64,000 nt of DNA from Austropuccinia psidii (taxonomy: Eukaryota; Basidiomycota; Pucciniomycetes; Pucciniales; Sphaerophragmiaceae). How positions within the stretch are numbered: position 1 is the stretch's first letter; the number at the start of each line of letters is the position of its first letter. Below, piece after piece: positions 31,766 through 45,213 of the stretch. Under the pieces are notes generated by a model that saw only the letters and a program-made list of their open reading frames with translations, searched no databases and was not told where the DNA came from. Location: positions 44,540,185 through 44,604,184 of the forward strand of contig JALGQZ010000003.1 in assembly GCA_023105745.1 (NCBI GenBank), in the 5' to 3' direction. The translations under genes and the position numbers were made by a program.

Positions 31766-31892
31766 GTCCCAATTACCCCAACCAACATCATGTTGGGCAT
31801 AGTAATTGGGACAGTTGTCAATATAAAAGAGTTGATGGGCTGTTCCTTGTTCACCCATTGACTCACATTCTTTCACTCATATCACACCAACA
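31766..31892 (+). repeat. LTR-like or MITE-like unit with perfect hairpin
   Basis: Begins with a 12-bp perfect inverted repeat: TGTCCCAATTAC (31766-31777) and GTAATTGGGACA (31803-31814). A TATA-like ATATAAAAGAG and an end ACACCAACA at 31892 follow, so it has TG/CA ends like a small LTR (127 bp). No second copy is in the window and no target duplication is clear. Confidence 0.35.
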
Positions 31893-34800
31893 GGTGTGCT
31901 ATTAACTTGTCACTGTCTCTCCAATAATATCATAAGGCACTAATACATCATTAAACAGTTAGTTTTATAGTATTTACAAATTCGACTATTGTCATGCATA
32001 GCTAATAATGAATAAATACTTGAATGGCAAACTTGTGGTACTTTCTATCTCTAACAGAAGTGAATGGTGACTATGCTCATCACATTATGATTCAATACAC
32101 ACACTGTTTTTGGAAGATGTTTTAATTTCAGTCAAGGCATGTTACACAAATTTTACATATGTAATTCTTTCTCATGGATGAAAATATTTACTCACCTAAA
32201 TGGTGAAGTTCATGCTTAAACATTATTTTTATGGTAGAATTGAGAATTTTTTATTATTATTTTTAAATCAAGAGACAAAATATCTCACCTATTTATTTGA
32301 TCATAATCATTATGTTACACCACTATCCTATCCTGGATCGGCTCATAATATTCGAACCAATGATAATAATACTACTGATAGCTCCCAAATTGCATATATA
32401 GCTCCTCCCATTAATTCAAATGCTTATTATTATTAATTAGCCAAACTTCTAGTCAATGGGAGCAGGAAGCTCAATTGTTTCAAGATTTACTCACAGAAAC
32501 TGCATTGATCACGAGTAAACAAGTATTATTAACACAATTTTCTTTGTATTGAGAATAGAGATACCTTACAGTAAAACGATTAGCTCAATGAATCCCCAAT
32601 GATTTCATTCAATGATCTCACTGGGAAAATTCCAGCTCAACACCAAGCATTACAGGAAGCTGAAATAGGAATTTTTTTTAAAGCAGATTTAAGAAGGAAC
32701 AATGAGGAAGAGATCAAACTTGCTTGAAATGGTCAAAATTTCCAAAATAGATAAAAAGAAATAGAATATATAATTAATTAAATCTAAATTTCAACGCATT
32801 TTTGATCACCTAGAGGTTGGAAAAAATAAAATAATTTATTTTGTGATAGCAAAGACTCAATATTCAAAAATAGAATATCTGTCTAAAAGGACTTGGTTTC
32901 TTTGAAACTTACTATAATTTTTTTCATGAAAATGGGAATTTACCATTTGATGTACAAATTATTCAAGTGATTAAAACATTAGTATGTGATAAAATTGAAA
33001 AATGAGAAGATTCCAGGGTCTGGAATTTAACTTGAAAAGGAACTGACACTTTAAGAGTCACTCTAAAGTGAATATCTATTTTATAGAGATAGCGATACTA
33101 TTTTTAGAAATAAATCAAAGGAGAAGTTTATGTATCCAAGAGATACAATGAAGAATATGAGGAAGTTAATAGTGAATAGGACATGGGCTGTAATAGTAGG
33201 AGTTAGTGGTGAAGAGTAAACACCAGAGGGTGTAAATTTTGGGAAAATGGTGAATTCTTCTTGATCACTTTTTTTAAGCTAAAACACAAGTAGATTCAAA
33301 GAAGTTTCATCTTATGGGTATCCTATCATTCAAATACATATATTGAAAATAGAAGATAGTCTTAGGGACTTTACAGTGGGAAATAGGAGCTAGAAAGAGC
33401 AAAATATCACAAAAAATGTGAGATACTCATCAAAGAGAATGAATGCAAGCCAAATGAATTATTTAATTTTATTAAAAAAATAAATATATGTGAGGAAGAA
33501 AATGAATTAATAAATAGGTTTTCCAAAAAGAAAAAGAAGAGAAGAAGGAGAAAATAAATCATTTAGAAGTTAAAAATAATGATTAAAATTAGTTTAGATA
33601 GCTAGAAGTTAAATTTAGGATCAACAAAGTCAATTTCAGGTCTTAAATTGAGGAGGCTCTGCAAAAATGAGAGATACAGAGAGTATAAATTGAAAATTTG
33701 AGGGTAGGTAAAATGTATATGAAAGAAAAAGAAATTTACATCAAAGAAACAAAATTGAATCATTTGATACCTGGAAATGTTTTGTATAGAAAATTAGTTT
33801 TATTTAATATCTTGCCATCATGTATATGTGTTATTTAAGAAAAAACTTTTACCTAGGGTAGTTGATATTTAGTCATACATATTCATCACTATTGTCTCCC
33901 TTTTTAAAACTTATTTTTAAAATTAATTCATCCATAATGAATAGAAACCCAAACACACACTTTAAGTAGATCAAATTGGTAATATTAAAGTGCAGTAGAT
34001 ATGGAGAATACAGCTATAATGAATAAAATTTCCCAACTATTGAACAGATTATAGCTTATCAAACATAAGCTACCACTTTGGTATTAGCTGGTATTATGGA
34101 TCTAAGCCATCCCAATATTATTTGAAATATGTAATAAAAGAATATTCAAATATTATTTTTTCTCTTTCTAGTATAGGCTCAGGTTTTTGCCTCTTCAGGA
34201 AGACCACTCACCTTTGAGAATACCAAATACCAATTTTATGTTTTTTGAAATGTGCTCTGGTGTAATGAAATGATTGATGTCCTTGTTTATGTGTCAGTTA
34301 TCTATGGGAGAATTGAAGGAATTAATTACCATATAGTTGAGTGGATATTCAAAATTAGCTGTCAAATATTTTCCTGATTTTTTGAAAATTAGCTTTTGGG
34401 TAATCCATCTCCAATATAATTTTCTTTCAATTGTTTTGAGACAAAATATACTACCTTGATAAACAAATATATTTATTTTGATGCTAATAATTATCTCTTT
34501 GAAAATACTTGCATTGTAAAATAAGAAATCCCATCAAGAAAAGAAAGATATGACAATTTTATCACCATGAAATGTACTCGGTGAGTTGAAATAATGCTCC
34601 TATTTGAATCCTAAATATATTTCTAAAAATTTCCTCATGGGTAATAGCCTCTACTATGATTCTCCAAAATTATCTATATTTACATCTAATGTCTTCATAC
34701 TCATTTGATTAATATTTTTATTCCACTTCTTAAATATTCCACAACAGAGGCTTTACTGATTCCAGAATATCAGAATGATAAATCAAACAAAGTGCAATTT

Positions 34801-37800
34801 ATATATTCAAGTCTAGCTATTAATTTGTTAATTAAGGTTGATAAAAAGATTTTAGCTGATTATAGTATATTTCAATTTGGTAATACTCATTAGATTCATT
34901 TCTGATAAAAATTAATTTGAACTCTTAAGTTGTATTTCCAAAATATTTCTTGACATCCATTTATGAAATTTGGGAAACTGTCTTAATGTTGAGCTTGATG
35001 GACTTCATCACTTGTGGGAACTTTTCCAAGTATCAAAAACATATCATGAATAGAATAAAAAGTTGATATTCCTCTCACCATGAGAAAGAAACTACTCCCA
35101 TTGGCAGGGGTAGCAGGTCCAACCTGGCTTTGAGCTTGATTAATACTGGGGTCTAACTTGCTATTCTTATCTAGTCATTTTCTAAGCTGGATTTTCAGGG
35201 TTTAAAAATTATTCAAATAAAATCAATTTAGTGATGTAGCCACTGTTAATCTTGAATACTTCTATATTACACAAACTTCTTCTATTCCCAAACCAACATC
35301 TTTCAAATCAAGATATGTCAAATCATCATGAAATATGTTGTTGTATATTTGTCAAAATCAAAGTATACGATTTTCCAATTTCCTATCACATCTTCCCCAT
35401 TATAACCATTTTTTCTCAAATAGATCTTAAAATAATTGGATAAAGATATTTTTCTCCAAAGAATTACCCATCATTAATTTGTGTCACTTACACAAATAAG
35501 CCAAATGTGTATGTTTTATTCTTACCTTTTCCTGAATTCTCCATTGATTCTTATTTAAAATAATTGAACATGAGTTCAGGTATATCACTTCCTCTATTAC
35601 CCAATTGGACACCAAATTTTGGATTCTTTGTGAGTATCAAACTTAAAATACCTTTCTCCTGAACAAACACTTACTGGTTACAATCTTCTAATCTCCTATG
35701 CACAAAAGTTTATTTTTTCTTCGAAAACTAAGAGGAAATACTTTTTTTCTAAAAATTAAATGTTTACCTATTTGAACTCCTTTCTACAAAAACTACAATG
35801 ACCTGGGATCCCTTCTTTGTCAAAAAATCTCTTACAATATAACTTAACATATAATATACCCAGAAGTCTCAAAATAACCTACTTTATGAGAGTATATTCT
35901 TAAATCAAATTTCCTTAATCATAAGATTAATATTAGGAAATAACTTCATTTTATACTACTTCTGTGACACAAAAAATAAACTCATGTTTTTAGTTTTATT
36001 TTCTTTTTCAGAGGAGAATGTGCAATATTCTGATTACTCTTCCCAATAAAAGAAGGGGAATAGATGAAAATCCCATCATCAAAATTAGTAATTTAAAATC
36101 AATATTAGCTGAAAATATTTCACTTTCTCCTATAAATGAGAATATAATTTCAAATGAAAGGATGTAAAAAGCTTAAAATAGTATGCAAAATCAGAAAAAA
36201 ATTTGCAATTCTTGCAATAGAATTAAATATCAACTCCAGAGGTTTTTATTTAAAGAATAAGAATTTTCATGTTAGAGATATTAGAAAATCTCATGATGGT
36301 ATTTCCACAGAAAAAAGATTCCTGATCAAGGAACACTTGAAATAATTTCATAACTTGTTTTTGATTACTATTTTTTCTGATCAGAAGTTTATTTTAACTA
36401 TAGTATTGTATTATTTGAAATTAGCATTTTGAATTAATGAAGAACATTAATTCTATGGAAATATGTCTTTGGAAACATATATGTAAATGTATATAAATAT
36501 TGGATTCTAATTTAAAATAAAAAATAGACAATTTAGAAAAATCAAATTCCCCATGTGACCAATTTAATACCTTTGAGAAATTCTTAGCTCCTGATCAAAA
36601 TATTCATGATGATATTTAAACAAAAAATATATCACTTTAGTCAAAAAATAAAATACCAAATTTGACAGCTCTCCCTCTGTACATAAGATCTTTACTCAAG
36701 AGCTCACCCATTATTCTCAATCTAAGAGAGATTCCTCAATGTTATTAACATTTATATAATAGGCTCAAGCTAATAGTATAGCTTATCTATATCAAAATTC
36801 TATTTTATTCCAAAAATATGGATATTTTGAGCATAATATTTATTCCTTCAAAGTTGAATTTTTAAATTACTATTCCTCCAAATATTTCTTGCCTAGATCT
36901 TCACAAGGCATGATAGCCTTCAAGTTTCACTTCTGATTGGAAAACACTTACTATTCTTTTATTATGACTTTTTTAAAAATAAGAATTTAGTCAAAAGAGG
37001 ATTGTTGAGGATTCAAATGGCTGAATTGAAGGAATGAGCTTCAGATAAGATAAAAAACAGAATTATGAGACTCTAAAAATGGAATTGGAATAAAATATAT
37101 GACTTTTTAACTCTCATATATATCTTGAATAATTACTTTAAGGTCAGAATTTCATTCAATATTTGTAAGCTACATATTTGTACACACCTTTACCCCAGAC
37201 TTTGACTTGAAAGCATGTTACTAACCTTTCATTAAATTTATTTTGATGAAATATGTTTTTAGCCACTATGAGTAGAATAAATAAGCATTTCAAAATTAAA
37301 TATTGTTTTCTTCCTTCCTTCAAAACCCATGCCATCATTGTTTTCAAAAATGGAAACGTTCATGCTAAAAAGATATCTTATAGCTCTTCAAGCTTCGTTG
37401 GCACCAAGCTATTTTTCCCTCAAGTGAAAATTCCAATTTTAATTTTCAGGAGATTTGTATCTTGGGAGTTTTGTGTCTCAAGATCCAAAAAAACAAAAAA
37501 TATCTCATTGTAATAATTATTGTCTACTTTTTATGGTTTTTTAATGTGAGAAGAAATCTTGAAAGTCTTCTCTATCAATTTTCCACCTCATTTTACTTTT
37601 ACAATTATATCAAGCATTATAATTGAATTCTCATCCTCATGATCTGTAATTTCAATTTTTTGGAAACATTTGTGGGAGCCACCTTTAAAGTTTCTTATTT
37701 GTAAAATGTAGAAAAATTAATATATCAATTAATTTTTCTTCGTAACAACTCCTAATCTGGTGTGGATCTCTTTGGATTGAGAGAAAACACTCATTATAAA

Positions 37801-39057
37801 CTACTAAGCTGTCCGATTCAATGGGAAGCAGATTGTCATTTGGTATTTAATCAGAAAATGTTGGAGACCAGACTAACCAGTATCAAATTCTCTTATTTTC
37901 CATAAATATTTATATATTCATAAGAAAGAAATCTATGAAGAAATTTTATGCAACCTTGTTGAGGGGCTAGAGGTTTATTTTGAATATTTGATGGAGCTTG
38001 GGTTCAATTTCTATCAAATTATTCTCAAACATTTGTCCAACCCATGGACACACTAGGTTGGGTCCTTGCAAGAGTCAAGCTGGAAAAAGAGTGTATATGC
38101 AAATCTCTCATAGCTTATTGCTATTTTTAAAGCATTAATAACAGAATGGCTCAGATTATCTTTCAGGAAATTAACTCAAATGACTTACACATAACATGTA
38201 TATGATCATTTTACAGAAATATCCTTACACAGTTTATCCATAAATTTGAAAATAATACCATATTTCAGAATATAATTTTTTGAAAGGTATTTTAATAGCT
38301 TTATGGAATCAACATAAAATGTTAAGTAAATTTGAACTTCAGAATATTGGGATCCACAAGAATGTATTAAACTCAAGTTTAAAAAGCTTATTAGGTACAC
38401 AAAAGTTACTAAAAAAACATTCTTGTATATGCTCCTATAGTATTTCTTGTACAATTTTATCAATATGTAATACAAATAATAAATTTCATCTTCCCTTAAG
38501 TTTATAAAATTTCTTGTATTCCAGTCTTTATGTTTTGTGTAAATGTTTTCCAATCATATTTTTTTTTGATTTCTTGATTTTGAAAATTCTATCATTTTTT
38601 GGATTTATTTGTTTTTGTATTTAATGTGTTGATTTTTTTAAATCTCTTTATTATTTACTTTAATGCATTTCTCAATTTTCTGTTTTTTATTTCAGGTCCT
38701 TTCTTAGTTTTTACCCATTTTTCATAAAATTTTCAGTTGCTTTTCTATGAAACTTAGGGTCCATGTTGAATCTTGTTTTTCAATCATTTGAAAGGAAAGG
38801 TTATTTACCGACTTTCCTTTGAATTTTCAATCAATTTTATATTGATTTTATTTCACTTCAATATATAATTTTTTTTCTTTTTATATTTTTTTTCATTTTA
38901 AAATAAGAATAATTTTTGTTTTTTCACTCTCTTGTTAATTTTGTTAGATTCATGGAATTTATTGTGCTAAAACCTTTAAGATTTTTTTATCAATTTTTAT
39001 TTAATTTTGTTTTTTTCCTGTATTTGATGTTATTTTTTTTTGGATATTTTAGGGTTT
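31893..39057. other. A/T-rich DNA without a credible gene
   Basis: About 7 kb of A/T-rich sequence with many stops. A 78-codon plus frame at 32200-32436 (PLSYPGSAHNIRTNDNN, AYIAPPINSNAYYY) has non-random composition and might be a decayed gag-like piece, but I cannot assign it. From 38540 to 39050 the plus strand is strongly pyrimidine-rich. Confidence 0.45.
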
Positions 39058-39187
39058 AGATACACTGGAATCAGTGTGTTACCATGATTCTAGCATAATA
39101 GTAATCACTTGTTTGTGCTAATCCTACTGCAAAAAAATGATTACTAGTACAATGGAATCAGTGTAAGACACGTATTCAAGTGTATCT
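39058..39187. repeat. Fold-back repeat with two 50-bp arms
   Basis: Left arm 39058-39107 (starts AGATACACTGG) and right arm 39138-39187 (ends AAGTGTATCT) are imperfect inverted copies around a 30-bp loop. Flanks mirror each other in base use: pyrimidine-rich on the left, purine-rich on the right. Confidence 0.6.
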
Positions 39188-40832
39188 CCTGCCCAGGATC
39201 TTGGAAAAAGACAATTCAATTAAAATATTAAAAAAGAAATTTATCAATAAAAAATGATGAGAAATAAATCAAGCATAAATCAAGTCAAATATGAAGAAAA
39301 AAAACAATCAAAATAATTAAATGAAATAAGAAAGTTTAAATAAATTAATAAAAAGCATGTTGAAACAAATGGAAGCAAAAAAAGTTAATTCAAAGAAAAT
39401 TGACAAAAAAGAAAAAAATTGAAATAATATGGAATAAAAAAAGATGAATCTTAAAGGAAAAGAGGAGTGAACTTAAAATTCAAAAAGAATAAAAGTAAAA
39501 AAGTTGAAACAAATAAAATTCCAAACATATACTTCAAAATTTGAAAAAAATGTCATTTCCATTTCTTGTTCAAATAATTCTTAGTGATTATTGATGTTTT
39601 TCTTTAAGTTTCATCTATGTAATTGACAAAGTTTGAAATAACAAAAAACACTGAAAAAGAGACCTAAAAGATTTGGGAGATACATAGCTGAGCCAAAAAA
39701 TTAAAAGTGGTCAAACCAAGATATGGAAAGCTCAAATATTGAATTATTCAACTTTTCTTCAATTTAAATTTAGATAATTTGTGAGAACATTTATAATAAA
39801 AAATGATTAGGTGTGCTTAAAGCCATTACAGAAATGGGAATAAATTCAAGAAGATATTTAAAATTACCAGATTGTGTTATTTCATGGCTAACAAAAGTCC
39901 ATAAACAAAGGATTTCTGATCAAAAAATGACATTTCCAATGAAAATTTTCATTTTTTCAAAGCAAGCTGATGGATCTATATGGAACAATTGAAGTGGTCA
40001 GTGTCACAGGAACTCTTGGGAAAAAACAAGAGTGGCATGGCACTCAGGAATCAGGAACTAACTTGGAGGGCTCCAAAAGAATAATATGTTTCTTGAAGAG
40101 AAATTGAGAGCAGTACAACATATGCAAAAGATAAGAATTAAGTCAAAGGCCAAAGAGCCAACCAAATGAAACCTCAATTCACTGTTTCAACCTTCCAGAA
40201 AGAACAATGGAGTTAGTAAAGGATATGACCACCAATATTGACTGACAGGCAAAAAAAGAAGTGCAAATGACTGACTGAAGACTATCATTATTAGATTTAA
40301 TAATGAAAATAAAATAAAAATAAAAATAAATCCAATATATCAATTAACTGGGGAAAAGTCCTGAGGGGTGAAAAGGTGGCCAGTATATGTGAAAAGCTGA
40401 AAGACCAATACTGGAAGGGGAGTAACCCAACTTTATTGACTGGATTGAGTCAATACAGATATATCAATCTTGAAATGTAAACTTTGTGCCTTGAATTCCC
40501 ACAGTGAAATATGAATTGGCCCAAAAGGGTCAGTGCCATAATGGTTTCCTGAATATATCCTGTATGGACCAGTTGACTTTTCCAATGAGTGTGGAAGTGC
40601 TTTATGCCTTGAGAATTTTCTCAATGTTCAACCTCTTGAAATAACTCCTTGAAGAACATATAGGTGAAACACCAACACCTGGAAAGCCAGGGAGTTGGGG
40701 TCCTCAAATGACCTTCTGGTCACTGCCATAAATTGTCAGACTGAGGGGCTGGAGTATATCCTTGAAAAGGGTGATGGATTTGGGGACTTGATTCATAATG
40801 GAAGAATTGAGTACTGAAACCTTCCCCATTGG
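39188..40832. other. A/T-rich DNA, purine-rich at left, no gene assigned
   Basis: 39200-39560 is strongly purine-rich on the plus strand. From 39950 the composition becomes more balanced. A 63-codon minus frame at 40433-40624 (LPHSLEKSTGPYRIYSGNH) looks protein-like but matches nothing I can name. Confidence 0.4.
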
Positions 40833-41722
40833 TGTCAGCCTGTGACTCAAAACCAGAGCACAAGAATTACAGCCAAATACCATAAACCAATGGTAAAGCC
40901 AAGATACCACCAAAACATGGAGCTGAGCCAAATAAGCTCAAAAGCTATCAAAAAAAAGAGAAAAACAACCACTTTCAAAACACACAAGTCCAACCATCAT
41001 AGGAAAAGGAATAACAAAGTTATTCCTGCTCAAAGGTTTTTCTGAGCATAAACCTTATTTGTCACCTCTCATCTGAAATAAAGGGGGAGAGGCTTAACCC
41101 AAAAAAATGGGTATTGAAATTGAAGCTCTAATTCAGTGCTATCCAATGGTACTAGCCAAATTGAGCTAGCACCAGAGATACAGGAGTTATGGCCAAAATA
41201 AGGTCAAATAAGGGTGAACAAAATATTCATCTCTCATCTAACTTCTACAGTTTTGGTGTGAGATACCTAAAGTAGGGTCTTTTTGGAAAGAGAAAAATAA
41301 GGGTTATCTGATGGCTCCATCAATTTTCCCATATATCATCTAGAACAAACGTTATGGGGAAAACAAGCTCCATACAGATTTTAAGCAAATCATAAATATG
41401 TACAAAAGATCTTGTACATAGCATAACTTTGCCATATTTAATGATAGCCATATCAAATGAGGTACCATTGTGTAGAGCACACCCAATTCTACAAAATGAA
41501 CCAACATTGAGCGTGATATCTCAAAAACAACAAAGTTATGGCAATTTTAAGGTCAAAATCCCACAATTAGACCAATACAGCCTTACTGTGGGATAATCTC
41601 CCATACCTATGATTATAAGGTGTCAAAGAGACAAAGAAGCTTGTTTATAATTGAATACTGGGGTCCTTTACAGGTTTCTTACAACATTCTTCATGTAATA
41701 AATTCCAGAAGAGGGCTATGTG
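40833..41722 (+). repeat. Partial LTR of the Gypsy-F family
   Basis: 890 bp starting TGTCAGCCTGTGACTC and parallel to the first 890 bp of the next LTR (from 41723). It breaks off at GGGCTATGTG exactly where the neighbouring LTR begins. In full-length copies the sequence goes on GTCCCCAG, so the missing remainder should lie beyond Gypsy-F, outside the window. More diverged than the Gypsy-F LTR. Confidence 0.8.
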
Positions 41723-42878
41723 TGTCAGCATGTGACTCAAAACCAGAGCACAAGCATGACAGCCAAAATACCATAAACCAACAGTATAGCCAAGATACCA
41801 CCAAAACATGGAGCTGAGCCAAATTAGCTCAAAATGTATCAAAAGAAAGAGGAAACTAACCCCTTCCCAAGTATACAAGTCCCATCATCATAGGACAAAG
41901 AATAACAAAGTCATTCATGCTCAAAGTTATTGCTGAGCATAAACCGTAATTTTCACCTCTAAGCTGAAATACAGAGGAAGAGGCTCAACACCATCAAATG
42001 GGTATTAAAAATGAAGCTCTAAGTCAGGGCTATCAAATGGTATCAGCCAAACTGAGCTAGCACCAGTATTACAGAAGTTATGGTCAAATTCAGGCCAAAT
42101 AAGGGTGAACAAAACATTCACCTCTCATCTACCTTCTACAGTTTTTGTGTGAGATACCTAAAGTGGGGACGTTTTGGAAAGAGCACAATCAGGGCTATTT
42201 GATGGTGTCATCCATTTCCTCATATCTCAACTAGAACAAAAGTTATACTGCAAACAAGCCCAATACAGCTTTTGCCCAAAACATGCATACGTACAAAATA
42301 TCTTGTACATGGGATAACGTTGTCATATTGAAGGATAACCATATAAAGTAAGGTATAAATGTGTAGAGCCCATGCAGGGCTACACACTAAGCCCATTTTG
42401 AGATTGATATCTCAAAAACTGACAAAGGTATGGCTGTTTAAAGGTCAAAATCCCACATTTTGTCCAATACAGTCTTACCATGGGATAATGTCCCATAACC
42501 ACAATTATGAGGTGACAAACAGACAAAGAAGCATTTTTATAGTTGAATACCTCATACGTAAGTCAATACTGGGGTCCCATACAGTTTCTGTACAGCATTC
42601 TACGCATCATACATGTCAGAAGAGGGCTATGTGGTCCCCAGATGAAAGTTTTCACCCTGTATTGGTGAATACTGCCAAGATGTGGTTTCAAAACCCCATC
42701 TGAGCCCAATACAGGCTGTACAGGGCCTTGCAAACCACAGGCCTGTCTCAGAGAGTGAAAAAATCTTCACTTCCTCTGTGTGGAAAGGTCTAACAGCCCT
42801 TCCACCCCATTTCAAGATAAAAAGGAGGCTTTTCCAAGCCAGAAATGCTTTCATCATCCTGCTCTTACATTCCTACGT
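41723..42878 (+). repeat. Gypsy-F 5' LTR, first part
   Basis: Starts TGTCAGCATGTGACTC, matches the reverse complement of the solo LTR 61266-62704, and stops at ACGT (42875-42878), the target site of Gypsy-E. A TATA-like AAGATAAAAAGGAGG lies near 42813-42827. Open frames such as 42359-42703 lie wholly in the LTR and are not genes. Confidence 0.88.
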
Positions 42879-43435
42879 TTGGGGAACTCCTTTTGGCGTG
42901 GCATGAAATAAGGCAGTACCTTGAGTGGGAAATTATTGGTAAGTCTGTTTTGAATTTCAGAATTGTCCAATAACCATGGGTGCTAAGGTGTATTAGCTGC
43001 CCCTCTAAATAATACTGAATAGTCAGCCTACAGGGATCACAAAATCAAAATAAGATTTGTGGCTTTAACAGATAGAGAAGACTTATCAGCAGTCTCTAAA
43101 TCAGAGCTATCAATAACACTCCAGTAAAAACTCTGATCTAAAATTTCTGATAAAATACACACTAAGATTTTATTTTATTTTATTTTAATAAAAGTGATGA
43201 TAATATATATATATGTTTTGGCTTTCTGTTATTTTTATAAAACTGAAAAGAATATTTTTTTTTGTTTTTTTTTTTCAATAAGAATGATGAGAACATATAT
43301 TTTTTTATGGTTTTAGGTTGATTAGAATGATTTTGTTTGATATAAGTACTAAGAATAAGACTACTGGATTTGATTCTTTCAGAATTTTTTCAATACTGAG
43401 TTTATATCACTACTACTTTTTTTTTGCTAATAACA

Positions 43436-43740
43436 CTAAGCTTTAACTACGGTTATACTACTATTCTTGACTAATACTAAGCTACTGCGCTTTCACTATG
43501 GTTATACTACTATTCTTCACTAATACTAAGCTACTGAGCAAGGCTACTGAGCTTTTCACTATGGTTATACTACTATTCTTCAATAATATTAAGCTACTGA
43601 GCTGTTACTATGGTTATACTACTATTCTTCACTAATACTAAGCTACTGAGCAAGGCTCCTGAGCTTTTACTATGGTTATACTACTATTATTCACTAATAC
43701 TAAGCTTATTGAGCAAGTCTACTGAGCTTTTCACTACTAA
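43436..43740 (-). repeat. Tandem repeats in Gypsy-E 3' LTR
   Basis: Repeats of about 50-75 bp with cores GGTTATACTACTATTCTTC and CTAAGCTACTGAGC; the matching array in the 5' LTR is at 56145-56475 with a different arrangement. They lie downstream of the TATA box in transcription direction, so they would be in the RNA leader. Confidence 0.75.
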
Positions 43741-43845
43741 AACACTACTACTATTCTAGATATCCTGCTAGTTCAGGGATGGTGGTGATCCTGGATAGTG
43801 GGAACTTGTTCCATGATGATGGGAAAAATGTGGGAGAGAGGACCT

Positions 43846-43854
43846 CTATTTATA
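43846..43854 (-). promoter_or_regulatory. TATA box of Gypsy-E LTR
   Basis: Minus strand TATAAATAG followed by AGGTCCTC, equivalent to the Gypsy-C box. The 5' LTR copy is at 56581-56589. Confidence 0.6.
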
Positions 43855-43989
43855 GCTTTTGGGCCTCCATAGAGCTTCTAAAAATAGGGTACTTAGAAAA
43901 AATCATAGTTGAGAGGTTTTAGCTGGTGAGACGTGTAGTTTTGGTGTAGCAGCGTGTTTTCTGAGAGAATTATGCTGGTGGTGCTTTTT

Positions 43990-44735
43990 CTTATCAAAAT
44001 CATGTGATGTATTTGAGATAATTTGGCTGGTGAGATTTTCTTTTTGCCAAGAAAGTGGAGAAAATACAGCTCCTGACAATTGAGCTTTCTTCTAGTCATA
44101 TGATATATATGAGAAAATTATGCTGGTGTTTCTGTTTCTTATAAAAATCATGTGATGTCTTTGAGATAATTTTGCTGGTGAGACTTTCTTCTTATCAGAG
44201 TCATGTGAGGTAATTGAGATAATATGGCTGGTGATGTTTTCTTGAAGGTGGGGAAAGTATTTTTTGTTTCTATTTTCAAATATGTTATGAGAGAATTATG
44301 CTGGTGTTTCTGTTTTAGTATTGTATCATTTCATATGGAGATTGCATCATTTCTATCAAGTTTGATGTGTGTCATTATTAGTAAGCAAGAATTTGTTCTT
44401 GGAAAATATATTTTAATTTTATGCATAGCCTTGAGGTATCTCTTCTTTAAATTGAATCAAGGTGGGGAAAATATTCTTGTTTCTATTTTTTTGGTATGTT
44501 ATGAGAGAATTATGCTTGTGGTGCTTTTTGGTATCAAAATCATGTGATGTCTTTGAGATAATTTGACTGGTGAGATTTTCTTTTTTCCAAGAAAGTGGAG
44601 AAAATACAGCTCCTGATAATTGAGCTTTCTTCAAGTCATATGATATATATGAGAAAATTATGCTGGTGTTTCTGTTTCTCATCAAAATCATGTGATGTCT
44701 TTGAGATAATCTTTCTGGTGACATTTTCATCTTTG
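43990..44735 (-). repeat. U3 repeats in Gypsy-E LTR
   Basis: About five copies (plus strand) of ATCATGTGATGTCTTTGAG plus TAATTT.GCTGGTGAG, separated by other LTR sequence; also present at 56735-57450. The reverse strand contains CTCACCAGC, the motif of the Gypsy-C U3 repeats, so the arrays are probably related. Confidence 0.65.
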
Positions 44736-45213
44736 GTGACTTTGTTACGTATTTCCTGAGAGAATTCTGCTGGTGTTTTTGTTTTATTATTGTATCATTT
44801 CATATTGAGATTGCATCATTTCTATCAAGTTTAATGTGTGTCATTATTACTAAGCAAACATTTGTTCTTGGAAAATGTATTGTAATTTTATGCATAGCCT
44901 TGAGGTATTTCTTCTTTAAATTGAATCAAGGTGGGGAAAATACAGCTCTGATGCTGTGGTGCATCTTCATATAACTTTATTTAGATTAACTCCTTTTAAT
45001 TGCATAATTTGGTATTGATGATGCAATCAGGTGGATAAATCCTTTGATACTATACTGTTTTGATAAGATCTTGAGGCTGTGTATTGTATATTTATTTTTG
45101 AAATTTGTAGTTGTAATATGTAAATATGTTTTGCGTAATTTGTTTTATTATCATTTTTTTCTTTTGTTTTATTGGTAAGATTGAAGCTGGTACTAATGGT
45201 ATGGAATACCACA

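Larger units (their letters stand above)
42879..45213 (-). repeat. Gypsy-E 3' LTR
   Basis: 2,335 bp, paired with 55592-57947. It starts (plus) TTGGGGAACTCC where the other LTR has TGTGGGGACTCC, so its end has mutated. It contains tandem arrays and a TATA box (43846-43854). Confidence 0.9.

Noticed and set aside
32200..32436. 78-codon frame with Pro/Asn-rich end, possible gag
   Set aside because: Composition looks non-random, but I find no zinc knuckle, protease or LTR pair around it; not enough to call an element.
42359..42906. Open frames in the Gypsy-F LTR on both strands, and the matching ones at 61560-62500
   Set aside because: They lie wholly inside LTRs and show no domain; the copies match only because the LTRs do.
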